This document shows, one piece after another, positions 31,955 to 40,022 of a DNA stretch of 64,000 nt. The notes beneath the pieces were generated by a model. The model saw nothing but the letters and a program-made list of their open reading frames with translations, searched no databases and was not told where the DNA came from. A program made the position numbers and the translations under genes. The first letter of the stretch is position 1. Each line of letters opens with the position of its first letter. Source of the DNA: Mucilaginibacter sp. (GTDB lineage: Bacteria > Bacteroidota > Bacteroidia > Sphingobacteriales > Sphingobacteriaceae); contig NZ_JANYGH010000005.1 in assembly GCF_025362475.1 (NCBI RefSeq), positions 220,727-284,726 of the forward strand, given 5' to 3'.

Positions 31955-33256
31955 ATGGAATCAAAGGGGCAGCAAAAGAAATCAAAAAACAAATTTTTAA
32001 AATTCCTTACAATTTTAGGTCCGGGACTTACTACAGGCGCCGCTGATGATGATCCGTCCGGCATTGCAACGTATTCCCAAACTGGCGCACAATTCGGGTA
32101 TGGGCAATTATGGACAGCGCTGTATATGTTGCCGTTTATGACTGCCGTTCAGGAAGCATGTGCACGTATTGGTTTGGTAACAGGTAAAGGTATTTGCGCC
32201 GTTGTTAAAGCACATTATAGTAAATCTGTTTTATATGCCGTGGTGGGTTTGGTAGTGGTAGCAAATACAATAAATATAGGGGCCGATATTGGTGCCATGG
32301 CATCCGCAGCACAATTGTTATTTCCGGCGCCATTTGTTGTTTTAACCCTGGTATTTACGATAGTTATTCTTTTATTAGAAATATTTACCAATTACAAAAC
32401 CTATTCAAAAATATTGAAATGGTTGTCCATTGCTTTACTGGCTTACCCTTTAACATTATTTATAGTTCATCAACCCTGGGGAACTGTTTTAAGAGCGAGT
32501 ATTGTACCTCACTTTGAGTTTAGTTTCAGTTTTTTATTTATAATAACTGGTGTTTTAGGTACTACCATATCTCCTTATATGTTTTTTTGGGAGGCGTCCC
32601 AGGAAGTGGAAGAACAACAGGCAGAAGGCCGAATATTTCATAACAAGCCCCAGGTTAGCTGGTCACATATCAGCAGAATGAGAATAGACAATAATTTTGG
32701 TATGCTTTTTTCTGAATTTGCTACCTGGAGTATTATTGTTGTAGGAGCAACGGTACTTCATAAAAGTGGTGTAACTGATGTTAAAACTGCCGCTGATGCT
32801 GCAAGGGCTTTGGAGCCTTTGGTTCATAGTTTTCCAAATGCAGGTTTTTTGGCCAAACTGATATTTTCTGTTGGCATTATTGGGTTGGGTTTATTAGCTG
32901 TTCCCGTGCTTTCGGGTTCTGCAGCGTATGCCGTTTGCGAAGCATTTGAATGGAAATCAGGCTTGAACTTAAAATTCAGGAGGGCGCCCGCGTTCTATTC
33001 GGTAATCTGCATTGCCACGATGATTGGCTTATTAATTAATTTTATTGGTATCGATCCGGTAAAGGCCCTTGTTTATGCGGCAGTGTTAAATGGCGTTGCA
33101 GCTGTACCTTTACTATTTCTGATTATAAGGATTGCGGGCAGTAAAGAAATTATGGGGCAATATAAAAACCAATGGCTTTCCAATACCCTGCTTTGGGTTA
33201 CGTTTTTAGCAATGGGAGCCGCAGCGGTTGCCATGTTCTATACCATATTTAAGTAA
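31955..33256 (+). CDS. Nramp-superfamily divalent metal transporter with altered metal-binding motifs
   Basis: A 433-residue inner-membrane protein with about eleven helices. It aligns with Nramp from GPGLTTGAADDDPSG onwards. The canonical helix-1 motif DPGN is DPSG here (Asp33-Gly36), so the metal-binding Asn is Gly. The helix-6 motif MPH is replaced by ISPYMFFWEAS, so the soft-metal-selecting Met is absent. Such substitutions are reported for Nramp-related Mg2+ transporters, so Mg2+ or another hard ion is as likely as Mn2+ or Fe2+. It is a single gene, convergent with the VIT-family gene, and 165 nt beyond the terminator of the preceding operon. No FNR-type operator was seen before it. Confidence 0.85.
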   Translation: MESKGQQKKSKNKFLKFLTILGPGLTTGAADDDPSGIATYSQTGAQFGYGQLWTALYMLPFMTAVQEACARIGLVTGKGICAVVKAHYSKSVLYAVVGLVVVANTINIGADIGAMASAAQLLFPAPFVVLTLVFTIVILLLEIFTNYKTYSKILKWLSIALLAYPLTLFIVHQPWGTVLRASIVPHFEFSFSFLFIITGVLGTTISPYMFFWEASQEVEEQQAEGRIFHNKPQVSWSHISRMRIDNNFGMLFSEFATWSIIVVGATVLHKSGVTDVKTAADAARALEPLVHSFPNAGFLAKLIFSVGIIGLGLLAVPVLSGSAAYAVCEAFEWKSGLNLKFRRAPAFYSVICIATMIGLLINFIGIDPVKALVYAAVLNGVAAVPLLFLIIRIAGSKEIMGQYKNQWLSNTLLWVTFLAMGAAAVAMFYTIFK

Positions 33257-33281
33257 CTCAGTAGTTTGGTTTTTAGGGTGT

Positions 33282-33325
33282 TAATAAATGGAAAGTGATT
33301 TCAATTAATCACTTTCCATTTATTA
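33282..33325. terminator. Perfect 19-bp inverted repeat between convergent Nramp and VIT genes
   Basis: The arm TAATAAATGGAAAGTGATT (33282-33300) is an exact inverted copy of 33307-33325, with a 6-nt loop. The right arm overlaps the last five codons and stop of the VIT gene. It probably forms a shared bidirectional terminator or mRNA-end hairpin, although the flanking T tracts are short. Confidence 0.7.
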
Positions 33326-33998
33326 GTTTTGCCATTCCAAACGCGGCACCGGCTGCTAATGCGCCAATAACAACCACTTTTAATGCACCACCTAAAGCTG
33401 GTTGCCCTGTTAGTTTACTTTTAAAATAACCAAAAACAAACAGGCAAATTAAAGTTACTATGCAAGAGTAATTTAAAGCCTCCTGAGCATTATCAATTAT
33501 GAGGTAAGGCGATAAAGGAATAATTCCTCCTGCTATATAAGAAAATCCTATAGTTAAGGCGCTTTTTGATGCGCGGTTGGCGTTTGGCTCTTCCAAACCG
33601 AGTTCATACCTCATCATAAAGTCAACCCACTTCTTTTTATCTTTAGATAGTTCCTCAGCAATTTCATCTTGCAAATGCTTCGACAGGCCAAATTCTGCAA
33701 AAACTTCTTTTACTTCTGCTTTTTCCTGTTCAGGCACTGTCTCCACTTCGTTATATTCTCGTTTAAGTTCAGAGTTATAGTGATCCACCTCGGTACGGCC
33801 TGCTAAAAAGCCTCCCAGCCCCATCGCTATCGAACCTGCAACTATTTCGGCAATGCCGGCAGTTACTACCAGCCCCGAAGAACTAATAGCCCCGCTAAGC
33901 CCTGCTGCTAAGGCAAAAGGAACGGTTAAACCATCCGACATGCCTATAACAACATCCCTGATGATTTCTGAACTGGTAACATGATGTTCTTTATGCAT
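33309..33998 (-). CDS. VIT1/CCC1 family iron/manganese transporter
   Basis: A 229-residue membrane protein with five hydrophobic segments. The first two carry the family motifs DVVIGMSDGLTVPFALAAG and GIAEIVAGSIAMGLGGFLAG, and a cytosolic loop (about 75-140) is rich in Glu (NEVETVPEQEKAEVKEVFAE), as expected for the metal-binding domain of VIT1-type transporters. It would move Fe2+ or Mn2+ out of the cytosol in exchange for protons. It faces the Nramp-like gene tail to tail, an arrangement that would combine metal import and export. Confidence 0.9.
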   Translation of the reverse strand: MHKEHHVTSSEIIRDVVIGMSDGLTVPFALAAGLSGAISSSGLVVTAGIAEIVAGSIAMGLGGFLAGRTEVDHYNSELKREYNEVETVPEQEKAEVKEVFAEFGLSKHLQDEIAEELSKDKKKWVDFMMRYELGLEEPNANRASKSALTIGFSYIAGGIIPLSPYLIIDNAQEALNYSCIVTLICLFVFGYFKSKLTGQPALGGALKVVVIGALAAGAAFGMAKLINGK

Positions 33999-34229
33999 TT
34001 TGATAATATTAATAGTTTGACTTTTAGAATGTGCGTTTAAGATAAAATATTAAAAACAAACATGAACAAAGCAATCCAATTATTTAAATGCAGGTTTATA
34101 ATGTCAGTGTATTATGCCCATTCTCAATGATTTTTTGAAGTGAATTATTGGAGGACTTTTTAAAACGTTCGCAAAGATTTAAACTTAATTATAGATAGAA
34201 AGGTTATATATTAAGTTTTTAAGATGTAG

Positions 34230-35030
34230 ATGAATACAAGTACCGATCAAAATAAATCTGAAAAAGTAGGATTAGCACTGTCAGGTGGTGGAATAAGAGC
34301 CGTAGCCCATTTAGGTGTTATACAAGCCCTAACCGAGTATGGAATTAAATTCTCACATATCTCCGGTACAAGCGCCGGAGCAATTGCCGCGGCTTTTTTT
34401 GCTGAAGGTTATGCTCCGAAAGAAATTTTACAGATGATTAAGGATACCAGCCTGCTCAGATTGTTGCGCCCCTCACTTGGCCACGCCGGTTTAATATCTA
34501 TATTAAAGGCCCGTTACCTGATAAAAAAATATATTCCACATAATTCCTTTCAAAAACTCAAAATTTCAGTGACTATTACTGCTGTAGATTTGGGTGAGGG
34601 GAAGCTGGTTTATTTTACTGATGGCGAGCTTGATATGGCAGTTTTAGCCTCGTGCTGTTTGCCTGGTATTTTTAAACCCATAATAATTGACCATCATATG
34701 TATGTAGATGGCGGAATACTAAATAATCTCCCGGTTGAACCATTGATAGGCATTTGCGACCTGATTATTGGCTCATCTTGTAATCATTTGCCTACAGTTA
34801 CAGAAATTAAATCTTTTGGGAGCCTGATTGACAGGGCTGCTATGATCTTGATAAACTCCACCCTTAATACACATAAAATTTTGTGTGATGTGGTGATTGA
34901 GCCGCATTGGTTGGGCGGCTACGGAATATTTGATACCAACGCTGCCGAAGAAATTTACATGATTGGCTATGAAGAAGGCTTGAAAACAATTAAAGGGAAC
35001 GAAAAGCTGAAAACATATTGTGCGAAATAA
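34230..35030 (+). CDS. Patatin-like phospholipase (RssA type)
   Basis: A 266-residue cytosolic patatin-family hydrolase without signal peptide. It shows the oxyanion-hole motif SGGGIRA, the nucleophile elbow GTSAG (Ser about 48) and the catalytic Asp in VDGG. These form the Ser-Asp dyad of the family. Length and the LGVIQALTEYGI helix match the small RssA/YlbK group, which is thought to cleave acyl groups from lipids. It is monocistronic and divergent from the VIT gene; the 231 nt between their starts show no clear operator. Confidence 0.9.
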   Translation: MNTSTDQNKSEKVGLALSGGGIRAVAHLGVIQALTEYGIKFSHISGTSAGAIAAAFFAEGYAPKEILQMIKDTSLLRLLRPSLGHAGLISILKARYLIKKYIPHNSFQKLKISVTITAVDLGEGKLVYFTDGELDMAVLASCCLPGIFKPIIIDHHMYVDGGILNNLPVEPLIGICDLIIGSSCNHLPTVTEIKSFGSLIDRAAMILINSTLNTHKILCDVVIEPHWLGGYGIFDTNAAEEIYMIGYEEGLKTIKGNEKLKTYCAK

Positions 35031-35332
35031 AATAGACTGATAGTTGAACCGCTTTGGTTAACTATTTTATTTTTAGATAGTGTAAGTATTTGAAAAGCGA
35101 AAAAAGGCTTTAGGAGAATGTTTTGATGTTAGTTTCGGCAGCTTTGTGAAAGGAATATTGAATAATTGGAAATTAAGATGCTTATTACGCAAATAATTCC
35201 GCCAATTTCGCCAAACGCATTATTTTAAATTTTATTGTCATTAGCACACTTATTTTACATAAATAAACTACATTTGAATATATAGTTTCTGTACAGAAAG
35301 CTTGATCCTTTATAAACCGGTTATTCATATTA
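35031..35332 (+). promoter_or_regulatory. HTCS promoter region with -7 element and perfect palindrome
   Basis: No gene in this 302-nt AT-rich stretch. A perfect -7 element TACATTTG occurs at 35269-35276. The 14-bp perfect palindrome TTTCTGTACAGAAA (35286-35299) would sit at the start of transcription, a position suited to a repressor. No good -33 TTG was found at the usual spacing. Confidence 0.45.
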
Positions 35333-38300
35333 ATGAGAAGATTTTTATTTACTCTTGTAGGAGTTACAGCCTTTTTCTTTAGTTTTTCGCAGAGCCTATT
35401 TACAAAAAAAGTAATGAAATATTCATTGAAAGATGGACTTTCATTCGGGATAATAAATGGTATAACTCAGGATAATAAAGGATTTGTGTGGTTTGCCACT
35501 GGTGATGGTTTAAATCGGTTTGATGGTACAAATTTTAAAGTGTTTAAATTTGAACCTAATAATCCTTATAGCCTGCCTAGTAACTATGTTCAAACTATAT
35601 ATAAGGATACACAAGGACATATCTGGATATCATCCAGACGGGGAATTTATCAATTTGATACCAACAGAGAGCGTTTTATAAAATTGAACCCGCCTGGTGT
35701 TCAATCCAATTATTTAAACAACGTAAACAGCATTTTTGAAAATAAGAAGAACCAATTATGGTTCTCTTGCGGTGCTTCCGGATTCTCATCCTATAACATA
35801 AAGACCAGTCAGTTTAAAAGTTACACTAAAAAGGAATTGCCAGGTTTGTTGGGTGATTTATCAGTTATTAATGTGGTTGAAGATACCTACGGTCTATTAT
35901 GGGTGGGTACGCGCGATGGTGGGCTCAATGTATTTAGCACACGGAATGGAGGCGTTTTCAAAAATTTAAATAATCAGTTCCCAATTAGTCAGGTCCCTCA
36001 AGGACTGATCACCTGTATCTATGAAGATCATAATCATGATATGTGGATAGCTACCAGCAAAGGATTAGCTCTTTACAGAAGAAAAGAGAATGAATTTCAT
36101 GTTTTTTTAGGATCTGATTATAAGTTAAGAAGTAATTATTTTTATTCTCTTTTAGAGGATGATCACAAAAATCTGCTTGTCGGACTTCAGGATGGAGGTT
36201 TGTATAATATAGATCTTGAAAAGGCAGAAAAATCATCATACAAGAATATAACTATTGATCCGGTGAAATCGGAAGATAGCTATAATATTACCGTCCGTAC
36301 TATTCAAACCTTATTTCTGGACCGGGATAAAAATATCTGGGCCGGAACCTACGGTGATGGTATTTACTTACTAAGTAGCGTCCCTGAAAAGTTTAAAAAA
36401 TTTCAAAATAAATTAACAGATGCTTATGGTAGCAGTTTCTTAAGATATTATGGAATGTGCATTGATGATGAAGGTTATTTGTGGATGGGTACCGACGGTG
36501 ATGGAATATATAAGAAAAAGCTAAATGGTGAAGTTGTAAAATATTATAGGGCAAACGGAAAAACCGGCTCATTAACCAGTAATAATATACTTTGTGCCTA
36601 TAAAGATCATTCAAATACATTATGGTTTGGTTCTTATTCACACGGACTTTTCAGATATGATAAAAAAAACGATTCATTTACTAATTTCATTCATAAAGCA
36701 AATGACCCATCAAGCATCGGTTTAAACGATGTAAGAGTGATTCTCGGAGATTCAAAAAATAACTTATGGATTGGTACAAATGGAGGCGGACTAAGTTTAT
36801 TATCTGCGGGCAGCAATAAATTTGTCAATTACAATCCCCAGAATAGTAATATTAGTTCAGATTATATTCGCGCGCTTTCGGAGGATAAATATGGTAATCT
36901 TTTTATAGGGACATATGCCTCTGGCCTCAAATATTATATAAAAGATCAAAATAAGTTTGTTACCTATTTTAGTAAGGCCCAGGTTGAAAAGTTTTTGCCA
37001 AGCCACTTCATATACTCTTTGTATTTAGATGAAAAAGAGAATCTCTATATAGGTACAGAAGGAGACGGACTTGTTTTATATGATATCAAAAATAAACAGT
37101 TTAAGAGGTATACCGAAAAAGATGGATTGGCAGATAATACCGTAAATGCAATACAAAAAGATGAGGCAGGCGATATTTGGATAAGCACCAACAAAGGCTT
37201 ATCAAGGATTGATGTACATACCAACAAAATTATTAATTATGATAGCTCGGATGGGTTACAAACTGGCCAATTTAACCCGGGTTCGTCAATGTATTGCGCT
37301 AAAAACAAGTTTATGGTTTTTGGCGGTACCGAAGGCTATAACGTTTTCTATCCTGCAACAGTTAAGCAAAATCTGTTTAAACCCAAAGTTTTAATAACAG
37401 GCCTTCAGTTGTTTGGTAAAGAGGTTGAAGTGGGCCAAAAGGATAGCATATTAAGTGAAGTTATTGAGGAGTCAAATAATATTACGCTAAACCCCGATCA
37501 ATCGGTTTTTTCTATCCAATATGTAGCGCTAAATTATGCTTATGCCGAAAAAAGCCAATTCACCTATAAATTGGTTGGATTAGAAAAAAATTGGAATAGT
37601 GTAAAGAATCAAAAATCAGTTACTTACCGCTACCTCCCGGCGGGTGACTATGAATTTAAAGTTAAAGCAGCTAATCAGGATGGTATCTGGTTTGAAAACT
37701 ATGCTACCTTAAAAATAAAAATATTACCTCCCTGGTATAAAACCTGGTGGGCTTATTTAAGCTATTTATTTATAGTAGCCACGCTTATTTATTACTATTT
37801 ACTGTATCGGAGTAACCAGGCTAAGTTGAAATATGAAGTAAAAATAGCCCACATGTCTGCCGAAAATGAAAAGGAGCTTAATGAACGTAAATTATCCTTT
37901 TTTACAAATATCTCCCATGAGTTTCGTACGCCACTTACTTTAATCATAAATCCCGTTAAAGAATTACTGTTTAATCCCGAAGAAAAAGAGATAGAAAGAG
38001 GTAACTTGAATATTGTTTTTCGTAATGCACGCCGGCTATTAAGTTTAGTTGATCAATTATTGTTATTCAGAAAAGCGGAAAGTGAATCTGATGGGCTTAA
38101 AATTGTAAGGCTAAATATTGTAAATCTAAGTAAAGAAGTTTTCTTGTGCTTCAGCCATCAGGCAAAAAGCAAAAATATATCGTTTGATTTTGTTTCAGAC
38201 ACCGATGCGATAGAAGTATTTGCTGATAGGGAAAAGATAGAAATTGTTTTATTTAATTTAATATCAAATGCATTTAAGTTTACGCCAGATTATGGGAAAG

Positions 38301-39520
38301 TAAGTTGCTGTATTTCTCAAACTGAATCTTCGGTTAACATTGAAATAAAAGATACCGGGTGTGGAATAGCCGAAAATATTGGTGAACAATTATTTAATAA
38401 ATTTTACCAGGTACAAAATGAAATGCCTTTAAACGGGGGATTTGGTATAGGCCTGTATCTTGTAAAAAAGTTTATCGATAATCATAAGGGAAATGTTACT
38501 TATCATAGTACAAGCAGAGAAGGAACCACGTTCAGGATAAGCTTGTTGAAAGGTAAAGAGCATTTGGCGGCTAATTATATTTTTGAAGATGTTGCAGAAA
38601 CCTCCGTTTTTTTGGATGAGCTTACTGATGGTCATGAGTGGATACCCGCGAATAATAGAAATTTAGCTGCGGTAAAGAGCAAAAAAGCCGAGCCTTATAA
38701 TCTTGAATCAAAATCAATGCTGATTGTGGAAGATAACGCAGAGATCAGAGCCTATTTAAAGCAAATTTTTTCTGCAGAGTTTGAAATTTTTGAAGCAGTG
38801 AACGGTTCAGAGGGATTAGATATGGTATATCAATTTTTGCCGGATATTATTATCAGTGATGTGATGATGCAGGGATTAACTGGTATAGAGTTATGCAGCA
38901 GAGTTAAAGAAGATCCGGCACTAAATCATATCCCGGTTTTGTTATTAACTGCAAGCTCATCACCCGAAATTAAGCTTAAAGGAATAGAAGGTGGGGCTGA
39001 TGATTATATAAGTAAACCGTTTGAACGGGAATTACTTGTTGCCCGGGTTAATGGCCTGCTCAAGAGCAAAAATAACCTTCAGAAATATTTTTATAACGAG
39101 ATCACTTTAAAATCAAATGACCTTAAGGTTCCGCCTGATTATAAAGAATTTTTAGCGGCCTGTATAAAAGTAGTGGAGGATAACCTGGGTGATAAGGATT
39201 TTTGCATCAAAACCCTGGCAGATACAATAGGAATGAGCCATTCTAATCTTTATAAAAAGATCAGAGCTATTTCAGGCCAATCTGCCAATGGGTTTATAAG
39301 ATTTATACGACTTAGAAAAGCTGCTGAAATGTTTCTTAATACTAATTGTACTGTTTCTGAAGCCGCTTACAACGTGGGTATTAATGACCCTAAATATTTT
39401 AGAGAACAGTTTAGTAAACTGTTTGAAATGAATCCCTCCGAATATGTCAAAAAATTCCGTGCTCCTTTTCATGCTAATATTACCAGGAACGCAGTTAAAT
39501 TGAAAACAGGGAAATTTTAA
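35333..39520 (+). CDS. Hybrid two-component system sensor/regulator (HTCS)
   Basis: A 1395-residue one-protein signalling system typical of Bacteroidota glycan loci. A signal peptide is followed by a periplasmic two-bladed propeller of regulator repeats (many LWxGTxxGG and GLVLYD units, residues about 30-660), a Y_Y_Y domain (about 690-765), and one membrane helix (WAYLSYLFIVATLIYYYLLY). The cytosolic part has HisKA with His862 in NISHEFRTPLT, a HATPase (DTGCGIAEN, GFGIGLYLVKKF), a receiver with Asp1176 (IIISDVMMQG), and a C-terminal AraC-type HTH (KTLADTIGMSHSNLYKKI). It would detect an oligosaccharide in the periplasm and activate the SusC/SusD unit downstream. Confidence 0.95.
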   Translation: MRRFLFTLVGVTAFFFSFSQSLFTKKVMKYSLKDGLSFGIINGITQDNKGFVWFATGDGLNRFDGTNFKVFKFEPNNPYSLPSNYVQTIYKDTQGHIWISSRRGIYQFDTNRERFIKLNPPGVQSNYLNNVNSIFENKKNQLWFSCGASGFSSYNIKTSQFKSYTKKELPGLLGDLSVINVVEDTYGLLWVGTRDGGLNVFSTRNGGVFKNLNNQFPISQVPQGLITCIYEDHNHDMWIATSKGLALYRRKENEFHVFLGSDYKLRSNYFYSLLEDDHKNLLVGLQDGGLYNIDLEKAEKSSYKNITIDPVKSEDSYNITVRTIQTLFLDRDKNIWAGTYGDGIYLLSSVPEKFKKFQNKLTDAYGSSFLRYYGMCIDDEGYLWMGTDGDGIYKKKLNGEVVKYYRANGKTGSLTSNNILCAYKDHSNTLWFGSYSHGLFRYDKKNDSFTNFIHKANDPSSIGLNDVRVILGDSKNNLWIGTNGGGLSLLSAGSNKFVNYNPQNSNISSDYIRALSEDKYGNLFIGTYASGLKYYIKDQNKFVTYFSKAQVEKFLPSHFIYSLYLDEKENLYIGTEGDGLVLYDIKNKQFKRYTEKDGLADNTVNAIQKDEAGDIWISTNKGLSRIDVHTNKIINYDSSDGLQTGQFNPGSSMYCAKNKFMVFGGTEGYNVFYPATVKQNLFKPKVLITGLQLFGKEVEVGQKDSILSEVIEESNNITLNPDQSVFSIQYVALNYAYAEKSQFTYKLVGLEKNWNSVKNQKSVTYRYLPAGDYEFKVKAANQDGIWFENYATLKIKILPPWYKTWWAYLSYLFIVATLIYYYLLYRSNQAKLKYEVKIAHMSAENEKELNERKLSFFTNISHEFRTPLTLIINPVKELLFNPEEKEIERGNLNIVFRNARRLLSLVDQLLLFRKAESESDGLKIVRLNIVNLSKEVFLCFSHQAKSKNISFDFVSDTDAIEVFADREKIEIVLFNLISNAFKFTPDYGKVSCCISQTESSVNIEIKDTGCGIAENIGEQLFNKFYQVQNEMPLNGGFGIGLYLVKKFIDNHKGNVTYHSTSREGTTFRISLLKGKEHLAANYIFEDVAETSVFLDELTDGHEWIPANNRNLAAVKSKKAEPYNLESKSMLIVEDNAEIRAYLKQIFSAEFEIFEAVNGSEGLDMVYQFLPDIIISDVMMQGLTGIELCSRVKEDPALNHIPVLLLTASSSPEIKLKGIEGGADDYISKPFERELLVARVNGLLKSKNNLQKYFYNEITLKSNDLKVPPDYKEFLAACIKVVEDNLGDKDFCIKTLADTIGMSHSNLYKKIRAISGQSANGFIRFIRLRKAAEMFLNTNCTVSEAAYNVGINDPKYFREQFSKLFEMNPSEYVKKFRAPFHANITRNAVKLKTGKF

Positions 39521-40022
39521 TTTAACTATAGGGTAAAAGTCTGCACATCGGTAAAAAAAACTCCATTTTACCAATTACCCCCTTAAGTTGTATGAGTTTA
39601 CCCCTCATTAACAATCTTTATTTTACTCATCTTAGTGCTGCCAAGTATAAATGTAAAACCCACATTTATTTTATTGAAGAGAAAGTATATGATAATATTA
39701 AGTTATTAAACGCTGGTTTAACAACTATAATATTGTCATGAAATGTGGGAATTTCAAGGCTGATCTTATTAATAGATTAATAAGGGGAGCAACCGGGTGA
39801 TAGTATTATTTATTGTTATTAATGATAATACGGCTGGATATGCTTCTTAAATGTTTGCTGCACTGAACCAATTTTTAATTTATTATAAACCTCAAAACGC
39901 TAAATGGAAAAAAAACAAACTTAAGAAACCCGCAAACAGGGGTGGATTATAAGAATAATTAGCTCCTAAATTATCTCGCTTTTATAGTGTGCATTAAATA
40001 TTAATTAATTAAATAAGATAAT
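39521..40022 (+). promoter_or_regulatory. 502-nt regulatory region upstream of the first susC-like gene
   Basis: No coding potential seen. It contains a 20-bp palindrome CTTATTAAT-AG-ATTAATAAG (39765-39784) and a 7-bp inverted repeat TAAATGT/ACATTTA (39648-39668). These are candidate operators for the HTCS AraC domain. The last 60 nt are very AT-rich. No convincing TAnnTTTG element was found. Confidence 0.4.
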
